Below are positions 7,838 to 16,611 of a DNA stretch of 64,000 bases, one piece after another (positions within the stretch are counted from its first letter, which is position 1; every line of letters starts with the position of its first letter). The stretch comes from Peribacillus frigoritolerans. GTDB taxonomy: Bacteria > Bacillota > Bacilli > Bacillales > Bacillaceae. The position numbers were made by a program, and so were the translations under genes. The stretch spans positions 186,001 through 250,000 of the forward strand of contig NZ_SMZY01000004.1 in the NCBI RefSeq assembly GCF_004358755.1. Reading direction: 5' to 3'. A model generated the notes under the pieces. It was given only the letters and a program-made list of their open reading frames with translations, was not told the DNA's origin and ran no database searches.

Positions 7838-9508
7838 TTGGAAAATAACTCGTCAAACTTTATCAAAAGCATCATAAAAGAGGACTTGGAGAACGGAAAG
7901 CATTCAACGGTCATCACCCGCTTCCCGCCTGAGCCGAATGGATACCTTCATATCGGCCATGCAAAATCAATCTTAATTAACTTTGAACTTGCCGATGACT
8001 TTGGCGGCAGAACCAATTTGCGTTTTGATGACACGAACCCTTTAAAAGAGGATCAGGAGTATGTAGACTCCATTAAAGAAGATGTGAAATGGCTCGGTTA
8101 TGAATGGGATGAGCTTCACTTTGCATCAAACTACTTTGAGGAAATGTACAGCCGCGCTGTTCTTTTAATTAAAAAAGGCAAAGCATACGTAGATGATCTG
8201 ACTGCTGATGAAATCCGCGAATACCGCGGCACATTGACTCAGCCCGGAAAAGAAAGCCCGTACCGAAATCGTTCCGCTGAAGAAAACCTTGAGCTGTTCG
8301 ATAAAATGCGAAAAGGCGAATTTGAAACAGGCAGCAAGGTGCTGCGGGCTAAAATCGACATGACGTCACCAAACCTGAATCTTCGCGATCCTGTTATTTA
8401 CCGCGTATCACACGCGACTCATCATAATACTGGAGATACTTGGTGCATTTACCCGATGTATGATTTCGCCCATCCGTTAGAAGATGCGATTGAAGGCGTG
8501 ACTCATTCCATCTGTACAACAGAATTTGAGGATCATCGTCCTTTATACAACTGGGTTGTCGAAGAATGTGAAATGGAAAGCAAGCCTCAGCAAATTGAAT
8601 TTGGCCGCTTAAATATCACGAACACCGTTATGAGCAAGCGCAAGCTGAAGCAGCTCGTTGACGAAGGCTTTGTAGACGGCTGGGATGACCCGCGCATGCC
8701 AACGGTATCAGGTCTTAGAAGAAAAGGATACACATCAGATGCCATCCGGAATTTTGTAAGAGAAACTGGTGTGTCTAAAGGATACGGAGCTGTTGACGAA
8801 GCCATGCTCGAGCACTTCGCAAGAGAAGATCTTAAGCTGAAAGCTCCTCGTACAATGGGTGTCCTTAAGCCGCTTAAAGTTGTGATTACAAACTATCCTG
8901 AAGGCGAATCAGAAATGCTTGATGCAGAGATCAATCCTGAAGTGCCTGAAATGGGCTCACGCCAAATCCCGTTCGGAAGAGAAATCTACATCGAACAGGA
9001 CGATTTCATGGAAGATCCTCCGAAAAAATATTTCCGTCTCTTCCCTGGCAACGAGGTGCGCCTGAAACATGCTTACTTCATTAAATGTGAAGAAGTCATC
9101 AAAGATGAAAACGGAAATGTCGTTGAATTGCACTGCACATACGACCCTGAAACGAAAAGCGGGTCAGGCTTTACAGGCCGCAAAGTAAAAGGCACCATTC
9201 ACTGGGTAGATGCTGCAAATGCCGTTCCTGCAGAATTCCGTCTCTATCAGCCGCTGATTCTTGACGCAGACCTGGAAGCGGAGAAAAGCGAAGAGGAAGC
9301 AGAAGAAAAAACATTCCTTGATTACGTAAATGAACACTCCTTAGAAGTCGTTCAAGGTTTTGTAGAACCAAACATGAAGGACGTAAAGGGTCAGGACAAA
9401 TTCCAATTCTTCCGACACGGGTATTTCAACGTGGATCCGAAGAATTCAACACCTGAAAAATCTGTTTACAACCGGATTGTTTCTCTAAAGAGCTCGTTCA
9501 AATTATAA
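7838..9508 (+). CDS. glnS: Glutaminyl-tRNA synthetase
   Basis: A 556-residue class I aminoacyl-tRNA synthetase that charges tRNA-Gln directly with glutamine. The HIGH motif is at residues 38-41 inside [16 protein letters not shown], and the KMSKS counterpart is VMSKRKL near residue 269. Length equals the proteobacterial enzyme (about 554), with an anticodon-binding beta-barrel C-terminus and no fused YqeY tail. The start is TTG, eight bases after AAGAAAGGA. B. subtilis lacks this enzyme and uses GluRS plus GatCAB, so this gene is unusual for the group and probably acquired. It is monocistronic with a strong terminator. Confidence 0.95.
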   Translation: MENNSSNFIKSIIKEDLENGKHSTVITRFPPEPNGYLHIGHAKSILINFELADDFGGRTNLRFDDTNPLKEDQEYVDSIKEDVKWLGYEWDELHFASNYFEEMYSRAVLLIKKGKAYVDDLTADEIREYRGTLTQPGKESPYRNRSAEENLELFDKMRKGEFETGSKVLRAKIDMTSPNLNLRDPVIYRVSHATHHNTGDTWCIYPMYDFAHPLEDAIEGVTHSICTTEFEDHRPLYNWVVEECEMESKPQQIEFGRLNITNTVMSKRKLKQLVDEGFVDGWDDPRMPTVSGLRRKGYTSDAIRNFVRETGVSKGYGAVDEAMLEHFAREDLKLKAPRTMGVLKPLKVVITNYPEGESEMLDAEINPEVPEMGSRQIPFGREIYIEQDDFMEDPPKKYFRLFPGNEVRLKHAYFIKCEEVIKDENGNVVELHCTYDPETKSGSGFTGRKVKGTIHWVDAANAVPAEFRLYQPLILDADLEAEKSEEEAEEKTFLDYVNEHSLEVVQGFVEPNMKDVKGQDKFQFFRHGYFNVDPKNSTPEKSVYNRIVSLKSSFKL

Positions 9509-9520
9509 TAAACATAGAAA

Positions 9521-9557
9521 AGACCTAAATTTTTTCAAAATTTAGGTCTTTTTTTGA
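9521..9557 (+). terminator. glnS terminator
   Basis: The stem AGACCTAAATTTT/AAAATTTAGGTCT with a very small loop is followed by a T run, 13 bases after the glnS stop. Confidence 0.9.
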
Positions 9558-9782
9558 TGAAATGTTCTTCAGCATTCGATAGGACGATCGAGAAAAGCTT
9601 GTCCAATACAGATGAATGACGTCGTCTGGACCGTTCTTTTTACAAATCCAGTCAAAGTCCAACCCGAACATTGCAGAGATTTGGATGGTTTTAATCTTAT
9701 TTTTTCGCGGTATAAACGTACTAACAAAGAAAAATTAAGGATATACAAAATAAATACTAAGCAGAAAGGAGGACGAAGAATC

Positions 9783-9872
9783 ATGAAAATCAAGGCAGGC
9801 AGCTGGAGAATGCTGAGTGTACAGGAAAAACTATTTATTTTGCAGGCAGTGAGCTACAAAATGAAAAAATAA
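9783..9872 (+). CDS. Short ORF, 29 residues, with strong ribosome site
   Basis: A small basic peptide beginning MKIKAGSWRMLSVQEKLF and ending SYKMKK. It is preceded by AGAAAGGAGG about 10 bases before ATG, much better than chance. It lies alone in a 600-base interval between glnS and nadE. No family is recognised and function is unknown. The strong ribosome site is the only support; conservation would decide whether it is real. Confidence 0.45.
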   Translation: MKIKAGSWRMLSVQEKLFILQAVSYKMKK

Positions 9873-9970
9873 AAAAGTGTGGAGCCCCGGAAGGACCCTT
9901 TATCAGCCAAATTCCGCAAACTTTCAGCCGTTATTTCGAATTTTACAGCCCAAATCGAAAAACATTTCAA

Positions 9971-10056
9971 GAGGAATCATTTGAACGCTATGATTCCTCC
10001 ATTTTGATTTTGGCGAAGGAAAATGGAATCAAATGTACGCTATGATTCCATTTTCC
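9971..10056. repeat. Two tandem hairpins sharing a 24-base motif
   Basis: Two perfect inverted repeats lie 19 bases apart: arms GAGGAATCA/TGATTCCTC (9971-9999) and GGAAAATGGAATCA/TGATTCCATTTTCC (10018-10056). Both have 11-base loops ending ACGCTA, and both contain the pattern GAATCA-WWTGW-ACGCTA-TGATTCC. The shared core with different outer stems suggests a repeat family rather than a terminator, as no T run follows. Confidence 0.6.
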
Positions 10057-10073
10057 TCAATCATAGACAAATG

Positions 10074-10107
10074 TAAAAAGCAGCCGCAAAAATGACGGCT
10101 GCTTTTC
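10074..10107 (-). terminator. nadE operon terminator
   Basis: On the minus strand, AAAAGCAGCCG pairs with CGGCTGCTTTT and a T run follows, immediately after the nadE stop. Confidence 0.88.
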
Positions 10108-10112
10108 CTTAT

Positions 10113-10934
10113 TTATTTCCACCATCCATCAAACTTGGTCGCTGGCAGTTGGCGTTTATGCTCAGTCATTAAGTAGCGCTTTTCCACTTTAGAAGCGACT
10201 TCTTCTGACACTGATTTTCCTTCTAAGTAATCATCAAGTTCATCATAAGTAATACCCAGCTCTGTCTCATCAGCCTGCTGTGGTTTATTGTCTAGCAAGT
10301 CAGCAGTCGGAACCTTCAAGTATAATCTTTCTTCTGCTCCAAGCTCTTTCAGCACGCTTCTGCCCTGGCGCTTAGTGAGACCAGCTAAAGGAAGCAGATC
10401 TGCTCCTCCGTCCCCATACTTCGTAAAGAACCCTGTGACAGCTTCTGCAGCATGATCTGTACCGATGACAAGCAGTCCAGCCTGTCCTGCAATCGCATAT
10501 TGTGTAATCATGCGTGTTCTTGCTTTCACATTCCCTTTATTAAAATCGCTCAGCTCATCCTGAACGGCATCTGCATATTGCTTTTCAAAGGAATCAACCG
10601 TCGTTTTAATATCAAACGTGATCGATTGATCCGGCTTGATGAATTTCAGAGCCAGCTGCGCATCATCTTCATCATGCTGAACACCATGAGGGAGGCGGAC
10701 CGCAATGAACTTTGCATCGCTTTTTCCTTCACTGCGCAATTCTTCAACAGCAAGCTGTGCAAGACGGCCTGCCAATGTAGAATCCTGACCGCCGCTGATG
10801 CCAAGAACGAATCCCTTAGCACCTGTTTTTTTCACATAGTCTTTTAAAAATTCAATGCGTTCTCTTATTTCAGCCTTCGGATCAATTTCAGGTTTAACAT
10901 TTAAATCACTCATAATCTTCTCTTGCAAGCTCAT
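10113..10934 (-). CDS. nadE: NH3-dependent NAD synthetase
   Basis: A 273-residue enzyme (B. subtilis NadE is 272) catalysing the last step of NAD synthesis: deamido-NAD + ATP + ammonia to NAD. The ATP-pyrophosphatase loop is [14 protein letters not shown] near residue 47; [22 protein letters not shown] and [12 protein letters not shown] are typical NadE segments. It has no glutaminase domain, so it uses free ammonia. ATG follows AGGAGG by eight bases. It is the last gene of the NAD salvage cluster, 12 bases after the nadD-like gene. Confidence 0.96.
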   Translation of the reverse strand: MSLQEKIMSDLNVKPEIDPKAEIRERIEFLKDYVKKTGAKGFVLGISGGQDSTLAGRLAQLAVEELRSEGKSDAKFIAVRLPHGVQHDEDDAQLALKFIKPDQSITFDIKTTVDSFEKQYADAVQDELSDFNKGNVKARTRMITQYAIAGQAGLLVIGTDHAAEAVTGFFTKYGDGGADLLPLAGLTKRQGRSVLKELGAEERLYLKVPTADLLDNKPQQADETELGITYDELDDYLEGKSVSEEVASKVEKRYLMTEHKRQLPATKFDGWWK

Positions 10935-10946
10935 CAAAAATTCCTC

Positions 10947-11561
10947 CTATTGATATAAAGAATGTTTTTTAATGTATTCATAACAAGCATCAGGCAGCAG
11001 GTAGCGCGGCTCCCCGCCTTTTGAAAACTCATCGCGGATGTATGTAGAGCTGATTTCCATTGCAAGACCCTTATCAATCAAGTGAAAAGTTGAGCCGTCA
11101 TCATGATTCCGCAAAATTGGGGAACGGGAAATCGTCCGGAGCATATCGATGCCTTCTCTGGCCATCACAATAAATTTATTGCTTGAAATCAGTTCCTGAT
11201 CATATTTCCACTTGCCCTCTGCGATATCAACAAGCAAATCAGCACCCATAATAAAATAAATTTCATCATTCGGGTATTTCTTTTTAAAATGCTCCAGCGT
11301 GTAATACGTATAGACATTCCAGGCTTCCTGCTTAATTTCATGATCATCAGCCAAAAACTTATCATTTCCCTTAAGAGCAAGCTCAAGCATATTCCAGCGG
11401 TGCAAATCAGATGTCTTCATCAGTTTATCTTTCCGTTTGTTTGAACAAGGCAGAAAGATGATTTTATCCAGCCTGCAGCGATGTGCAACGGTGCTTGCCG
11501 TCCATAAATGAACATTTGTTATCGGATCAAACGATGAACCATAAATCCCTATCTTCCCCAC
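10947..11561 (-). CDS. NadD-like nicotinate-nucleotide adenylyltransferase
   Basis: A 204-residue nucleotidyltransferase that should convert nicotinate mononucleotide and ATP to deamido-NAD. The N-terminal motif is IGIYGSSFDPITNVHLWTA, a variant of GGTFDPPHxGH in which the first His is replaced by Thr. The C-terminal ISSTYIRDEF matches the family's ISSTxIR signature. The start is GTG after GGGAGAG. The genome probably also has the housekeeping nadD beside yqeK, so this would be a second copy dedicated to salvage. It lies between pncB and nadE. Confidence 0.85.
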   Translation of the reverse strand: MGKIGIYGSSFDPITNVHLWTASTVAHRCRLDKIIFLPCSNKRKDKLMKTSDLHRWNMLELALKGNDKFLADDHEIKQEAWNVYTYYTLEHFKKKYPNDEIYFIMGADLLVDIAEGKWKYDQELISSNKFIVMAREGIDMLRTISRSPILRNHDDGSTFHLIDKGLAMEISSTYIRDEFSKGGEPRYLLPDACYEYIKKHSLYQ

Positions 11562-11588
11562 TTGAGCTTCTCTCCCATCGTCCCTCTT

Positions 11589-13061
11589 TTAGTTGTTTCC
11601 CTGTTCGATCATGTCTTTAACCTTTGATTTCACTTCTTCGATATTTCGCATCTTATTCTCCCAGCAGCGTTCGCTTAAATCGACCGGGTACTCTTCAGGG
11701 TGCATCGTCCGCTTATATTCATCCCATAGGACATCCATATTTTGAGCTGCATAGTCCTGAATCTCCTGGAGCTCAGGAAGGTTATAAACTAATTTTCCAT
11801 CAACAAAAATATCACGGTGCAGTTCCTTCGCTTCAAAATTCGTTACAAACTTGCTGACGAACGTATGAACCGGATGGAACATTTTTAAGCGCTCCTCTGC
11901 CTGCGGATTTTCATCCTCAAGCGCAATATAATCGCCCTCTGATTTTTTATTGACGGAATTAATGATGCGGTATACCTTTTTAATCCCCGGCGTCGTCACT
12001 TTTTCAGGATTTCCGCTGATTTTAATAGTATCCTTCATTTCCCCGTTTTCATTTTCAATGGATACTAATTTATAGACAGCACCAAGAGCAGCCTGATCAT
12101 ATGCAGTAATCAGCTTCGTGCCGATTCCCCATGAATCAATTTGCGCACCTTGTGATTTTAAGTTGATAATTGTATTTTCGTCCAAATCGTTCGAAGCAAT
12201 AATCTGCGTCTCAGTAAATCCTGCTTCATCCAGCATCTTTCTTGCTTTCTTTGACAGATAAGCAAGATCCCCGCTATCAAGGCGAATTCCTTTAAAATTT
12301 ATCTTGTCGCCAAGCTCTTTTGCCACTTTAATCGCGATTGGAACCCCTGATTTTAACGTATCATACGTATCGACAAGGAAAACACAATCTTTATGACGGC
12401 GAGCATATTTATGAAAAGCAGTATATTCATCACGATAAGCTTGAACTAATGCATGAGCATGTGTGCCTGCAACAGGAATGCCAAACATTTTGCCAGCGCG
12501 TACGTTTGATGTCGCATCAAACCCGCCGATATAAGCAGCTCTGGTTCCCCAAATTGCCGCATCCATTTCATGTGCTCTGCGTGTTCCGAACTCCATCGCA
12601 CTTTGATTGCCTACTACATGCTTGATGCGTGACGCTTTCGTCGCAATCAATGTTTGATAGTTCACAATGTTAAGCAAAGCAGTCTCTATCAACTGAGCTT
12701 CTGCCAGCGGCGCCTCGATGCGAAGAATCGGTTCATTTGCAAAAACAAGTTCTCCTTCAACCATTGAACGCACATTTCCAGTAAAGCGAACCTCTTTTAA
12801 ATACTCCAAATAATCTTCTTTATATCCTAATTCATCTCTTAAATACTCTATATCACTTTCTGTAAAGGAAAAACTCTGCAAGTACTCGACAATGCGTTCA
12901 AGACCGGCGAAAACCCCATAGCCATTGCTGAACGGCAGCTTTCTGAAAAAGACTTCAAACACAGCTTTCCGGTTGTGCATGTTATCTTCCCAGTACGTTT
13001 CAGCCATATTAATTTGGTAAAGATCCGTATGAAGCATTAAACTGTCGTCTGTGTATTTCAT
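11589..13061 (-). CDS. pncB: Nicotinate phosphoribosyltransferase
   Basis: A 490-residue enzyme joining nicotinate and PRPP to nicotinate mononucleotide, as B. subtilis YueK. Family segments include LHTDLYQINMAETYW at the N-terminus, EFGTRRAHEMDAA with the conserved region around residue 165, GTHAHALVQAYRDEYTAF, and GIRLDSGDLAYLSKKAR. The start at 13061 follows GGAGG by eight bases; a longer frame upstream overlaps pncA and lacks a ribosome site. It is 19 bases from pncA and 27 from the next gene, so it is operonic. Confidence 0.95.
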   Translation of the reverse strand: MKYTDDSLMLHTDLYQINMAETYWEDNMHNRKAVFEVFFRKLPFSNGYGVFAGLERIVEYLQSFSFTESDIEYLRDELGYKEDYLEYLKEVRFTGNVRSMVEGELVFANEPILRIEAPLAEAQLIETALLNIVNYQTLIATKASRIKHVVGNQSAMEFGTRRAHEMDAAIWGTRAAYIGGFDATSNVRAGKMFGIPVAGTHAHALVQAYRDEYTAFHKYARRHKDCVFLVDTYDTLKSGVPIAIKVAKELGDKINFKGIRLDSGDLAYLSKKARKMLDEAGFTETQIIASNDLDENTIINLKSQGAQIDSWGIGTKLITAYDQAALGAVYKLVSIENENGEMKDTIKISGNPEKVTTPGIKKVYRIINSVNKKSEGDYIALEDENPQAEERLKMFHPVHTFVSKFVTNFEAKELHRDIFVDGKLVYNLPELQEIQDYAAQNMDVLWDEYKRTMHPEEYPVDLSERCWENKMRNIEEVKSKVKDMIEQGNN

Positions 13062-13080
13062 CAAAGGAACCTCCATCTGT

Positions 13081-13629
13081 CTATTCAACCCGTGCATTCA
13101 AGCTATTTTTAAAATGAGAAAGCGCCCATGCGTGGCCATCAGGATTAAAGCTTGCCACTGCTTTTTCATGAACAACCATTTTGAAGCCTTTATTAAAACC
13201 GTCAACTGCCGTATGCAGCACACAAATATCCGTACAAACCCCAACAAGATGGATTTCTGTAATGCCCCGTGCGCGGAGCTTCATTTCAAGATCCGTACCC
13301 GCAAACGCACTGTATCTTGTTTTATCCATCCATTGTACATGATTTTTCTCTTTATTCTGCTCATAAACATCTTCAAGCTTCCCAAAAAGTCTGCGGCCAG
13401 CTGTTCCTTCAATGTTATGAGGCGGGAACAAAGCACTTTCAGGATGAAACTCATCATTCTCATAATGCATATCAATGGCAAAAACCACATAATCTCCTGC
13501 ATCTATAAATGACTCCGTAAGCTTTACAATCTCATCCTCAATCGCCTGCCCAGGCTTTCCGCAAGTAAGGGCTCCATCATCCGCTACAAAATCCACCGTA
13601 TAGTCAATGTTAATTAACGCTCTTTTCAT
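13081..13629 (-). CDS. pncA: Nicotinamidase
   Basis: A 182-residue isochorismatase-fold hydrolase converting nicotinamide to nicotinate. Catalytic residues are visible: Asp in NIDYTVDFV (residue 10 region), Lys in WMDKTRYSAF and the nucleophile Cys in LVGVCTDICVLHTA. Metal-binding DMHYENDEFHPES matches the family. It opens the pncA-pncB-nadD-nadE run. A candidate NrtR operator lies between it and the upstream nrtR gene. Confidence 0.93.
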   Translation of the reverse strand: MKRALINIDYTVDFVADDGALTCGKPGQAIEDEIVKLTESFIDAGDYVVFAIDMHYENDEFHPESALFPPHNIEGTAGRRLFGKLEDVYEQNKEKNHVQWMDKTRYSAFAGTDLEMKLRARGITEIHLVGVCTDICVLHTAVDGFNKGFKMVVHEKAVASFNPDGHAWALSHFKNSLNARVE

Positions 13630-13657
13630 CAATGTCCACTCCCCTATAGTATTTAAC

Positions 13658-13676
13658 ACTTAATGAATTGTTAATT
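13658..13676. promoter_or_regulatory. Candidate second NrtR operator before pncA
   Basis: The right half TTGTTAATT is identical to the perfect palindrome found upstream of nrtR, and the left half matches at six of nine positions. It lies in the 54-base gap between nrtR and pncA. Confidence 0.5.
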
Positions 13677-13683
13677 ATCAAAT

Positions 13684-14457
13684 CTAATAACGTGCTGTAT
13701 AAATCGGTTTGACAACATCCATCTCGACAAACGTATAAAGCTGCGTCGGTTTTTTTGACGTCCTTGATGTCTTTCCTTCTGCCTCCTTGATAAATGGCAG
13801 CGTCTTAATTTTCCTTGAAAAAGACTGATCACTTGCAATGGCAGGATCATCTGTCACCGTCTTCAGCACCGCCTGCAGCTCCGAATATGTAAAGAATTCA
13901 GGAAGAAAATTCTTTGCCACAGTCGTCTGCAAAAGATCATTCCTAATCATTTTAATAGCATCCTCAATAATGTCCCTGTGATCAAACGCAAGATCCAGCT
14001 TCAAAACATCGTTGATCGAGAAAAGCTCTACCTCTGCAGCATCATCCTGAGCTTTTCTAAGAGACAGCGAATGCTCAGGAACAATCGCATAATGAGCATT
14101 CGAGATAATCCAGCCGCGCGGATCGCGTCCCGGCTTATCATACACGCCAAAGTGCTTCACATGAACACCGGAAACACTCGTTTCCTCTTCCAATTCCCGC
14201 TTAGCCGCCTCAAACGCCGACTCATCATCCTGAACAAATCCGCCCGGAACCGCCCACTTGCTTGCCTCAATATTTGGATTCCCTTCTGCATCAAGCGCAG
14301 CACGCTGAATCAGCATCAGCTTCAAATCCATCAGCGGCGGCTTATACTCGCCATCGCTTTCAGACACAATCGTAAACACACAAATATCTGAAGTGTATCC
14401 ATCAGGAGTCCTGTATTTTTTTATATCGTATTTCTTAAGAGCTTCATCGTTTGACAT
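13684..14457 (-). CDS. nrtR: NrtR-type NUDIX transcriptional regulator of NAD metabolism
   Basis: A 257-residue protein with an N-terminal NUDIX domain (residues 20-150) and a C-terminal winged-helix region, the architecture of NrtR regulators that sense ADP-ribose. The NUDIX box reads GGFVQDDESAFEAAKRELEE followed by ETSV, so the usual Gly near its end is Ser; catalysis may be weak. YTFVEMDVVKPIY closes the wing. It is the first gene of the NAD salvage cluster and has a perfect 19-base palindrome in its promoter region. ATG follows AAGGAG by ten bases. It would repress salvage when NAD metabolites are plentiful. Confidence 0.85.
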   Translation of the reverse strand: MSNDEALKKYDIKKYRTPDGYTSDICVFTIVSESDGEYKPPLMDLKLMLIQRAALDAEGNPNIEASKWAVPGGFVQDDESAFEAAKRELEEETSVSGVHVKHFGVYDKPGRDPRGWIISNAHYAIVPEHSLSLRKAQDDAAEVELFSINDVLKLDLAFDHRDIIEDAIKMIRNDLLQTTVAKNFLPEFFTYSELQAVLKTVTDDPAIASDQSFSRKIKTLPFIKEAEGKTSRTSKKPTQLYTFVEMDVVKPIYTARY

Positions 14458-14484
14458 GACTAACTGGCTCCTTAATTCATTTTT

Positions 14485-14503
14485 AATTAACAAGTTGTTA
14501 ATT
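14485..14503. promoter_or_regulatory. Candidate NrtR operator upstream of nrtR
   Basis: AATTAACAA-G-TTGTTAATT is a perfect 19-base palindrome 28 bases before the nrtR start. Its partial copy before pncA supports a shared operator. Confidence 0.7.
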
Positions 14504-14585
14504 GTTAATTTATTTATACTTTATTTTTGGGAGGGTGTCAATGAATTATGTGGGGAATTTTTGAAATGGTTTTTATTATATTTAC

Positions 14586-14620
14586 GAAAAAAACCTTGAA
14601 AGCAGTTAGGTTTCAAGGTT
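14586..14620 (-). terminator. Terminator after the orphan toxin gene
   Basis: On the minus strand AACCTTGAAA pairs with TTTCAAGGTT, followed by seven T bases. Confidence 0.8.
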
Positions 14621-14659
14621 AATGATTAGTTACTATTGGAAAAGTTTCATCAGTTTTAT

Positions 14660-15785
14660 TTATTTATTATTATTTAGAAAATCATCTAGATCGCTGTGAA
14701 ATCCTCTATGCCGAGATAACGCACTTACTTCTTCATGAGGAATAGGGAGAAAAATCCCGTTTGAACTATGATCCATCTCCATTCCAATCTTTTTAATAAT
14801 GGGATGATTATATAAGTTTTTAGGAATGATATGCTGAGCTTGATATCCTTTCCAATTTAATGAACGTGGAAAGCCCATAGACTCCATTAAATTCTTACCC
14901 AATTCTGTAGAGTTTCCTTTATTAGTATGACCAGGTTTACCAGGTATAAGTCGATTTGCTTGATTAGGAGTAACCGTATCTGTACTCCCCATTCTACCAG
15001 AACTACTCATCTGCATAACATCCCGAACTGACTTCGTCTCCACATAAATCTGCTTCACACCAAACCCTGTGTTCGTTCTCATTTCTTGAACATTGACCTT
15101 TACAGGTATTGGTAAATCGCCAATCCTACTTCCAATAGTTATTAGCGTGTGCTGCGCAACTGCAAGTTTTTCCTGTACATACTTATTGCTGTATGGAGGC
15201 TTAGTAGTTGGAACTTTTCTCGCAGCCAACCGATCAATTCCATAGCCTGCTCCCGCAACTCCCAAGATAGCAAAACCATTAAACAGACTCTGGTTGCGCT
15301 GTTCTTCTGTCAGCTCATTCCCAAACATATCTATGCCTAAAACAGCCTCACCCAGCCCATTAGCCGACACCAGCCCGTATATCCCCATCTCCGTCTTCTG
15401 CAGCGTGCTAAATGATTTAGAGGTTTTATATGCATCAAGCGCATGGTCTGCCGAATTATAGGCTTTAACTGTTTTATAGATCGCGCTTCCGCCTTTGGCA
15501 GCCCGGCCTGCCCAGCCGACGATTGGGATGAAGCCGGCTGCTGCCATGGCTCTGGCTGCGATTCGCTGGGCATCTGTGAGCTTTTCTCCTGTGACGGGGT
15601 CGACGCCTTCTGTGGCTCGTTTGTAGTCATAGTAGCCGGATACTTCGCCGGTGAAGGTTTTGTGTCCCAGAGTATTTCGTACCACGGGCGTGCTTCGAGT
15701 TCCTAGGGGATTTTCAGTTTCTGGCTACTGCTGCTTGTTCAGGTTCTTTGGAGCTGTTAACGATGTCCCTAATAAGTCCCCGCTC
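14660..15785 (-). pseudogene. Orphan LXG toxin tip (pre-toxin plus AHH-type nuclease), 5' end decayed
   Basis: From 15670 leftward the frame encodes a pre-toxin TG domain (GEVSGYYDYKRATEGVDP...) nearly identical to that of the intact toxin at 16612-18540, then a different C-terminus with GYQAQHIIPKNLYNHP, DHSSNGIFLP and HRGFHSD, an AHH-like HNH nuclease pattern. Between about 15690 and 15785 DNA homology to the LXG gene continues but with small deletions, frameshifts and a stop, and the LXG export domain is missing. The GTG at 15685 has no ribosome site. This is a displaced toxin tip left by recombination at the shared pre-toxin segment. No immunity gene of its own is visible. Confidence 0.75.
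15311..15690. repeat. Pre-toxin duplication, copy 1
   Basis: This segment is roughly 95 percent identical by eye to 17398-17765, in the same orientation. It encodes the shared pre-toxin TG region. Weaker similarity continues to about 15785. It is the likely recombination site for swapping toxin tips. Confidence 0.85.
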
Positions 15786-15842
15786 CATGTTTTCTTTTGC
15801 TGGGCAAGAGTCATGTTATTGCACGCTTTACCTATAAAACTA

Positions 15843-15872
15843 TAAAAAAAGCCCCCTTCATTGAGGCTTTAA
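15843..15872 (-). terminator. Terminator after the SUKH-like gene
   Basis: Minus strand: AAAGCCTC, seven-base loop, GGGGCTTTTTTT. It lies 30 bases beyond the immunity gene stop and isolates the orphan module from the active locus. Confidence 0.75.
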
Positions 15873-15903
15873 TAGCTATGAAACTTACTTCGTATTAAGC
15901 TCC

Positions 15904-16596
15904 TTACTCAAAACCAACAACTATCCACTCATCTACTACATCCCAGAAATTGATATTGTAATCAGGATACTCATCATTCCACCAGAGTGCAGCATTATCA
16001 TTTTGACCATTTTCAAAATCAAAAACCACATAGCCACCCATTCCATTACTGAAAAATCCATATGATGTTTGTAAATTAATCTTTATAGGATCATCTATTT
16101 CATCAAGTATTCCCCATTCATATTCATCAAGGTAGGTAACGGAATTTAATGACACCAGCCCCATTGACTCACTCGCATAATAGTAAAATCCATCATGTAT
16201 TTTTTCATAAAAGGTTCTTATTGAAGTAGATATCTTGTCCCAATTATTTATCAGTGACTTGTTGTGAAAATGATTATTCGGGTTCTTTCCTTCATAATAT
16301 AAAATACGGCCTTCAGAATTCTTTATACTGTAAAGAATTGAGTAAGCCCCTTCATTTTCTAAAAGATCTAAATCTATAAGATTACTTTTCAAATATGCTA
16401 TCGTATTAGACAGCTCTGAGCCTAGATGTTTAGTCCAGTTTTCTAAAAGCAATTCAACTTGCCTTTTAAAGTCTTTTTCCATAAATACATCTACCCATAG
16501 ACTAGGTATATTATCAAAATTGGTGTTAATTGTATTTTCAAGGTCAATAATTTGAATCTTTTTATTATATTTCTTTAAATAATCTACCTTTTCCAA
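15904..16596 (-). CDS. Immunity protein, SMI1/KNR4 (SUKH)-like
   Basis: A 230-residue acidic protein without signal peptide. The C-terminal half has a SUKH-like pattern: SYGFFSNGMGGYVVFDFENG, then ALWWNDEYPDYNINFWDVVDEWI. SUKH proteins are a widespread immunity superfamily that bind nuclease toxins. It starts with TTG just after AGAGG, 15 bases from the stop of the LXG toxin gene, which is the expected site for the cognate immunity gene. Family assignment is from pattern memory and moderately sure; the immunity role is inferred from position. Confidence 0.7.
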   Translation of the reverse strand: MEKVDYLKKYNKKIQIIDLENTINTNFDNIPSLWVDVFMEKDFKRQVELLLENWTKHLGSELSNTIAYLKSNLIDLDLLENEGAYSILYSIKNSEGRILYYEGKNPNNHFHNKSLINNWDKISTSIRTFYEKIHDGFYYYASESMGLVSLNSVTYLDEYEWGILDEIDDPIKINLQTSYGFFSNGMGGYVVFDFENGQNDNAALWWNDEYPDYNINFWDVVDEWIVVGFE

Positions 16597-16611
16597 AACC
16601 TCTCATCTCCT

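Noticed and set aside
15685-15845. Plus-strand ORFs over the decayed toxin 5' part
   Set aside because: They are antisense to a region clearly homologous to the LXG gene and lack ribosome sites.
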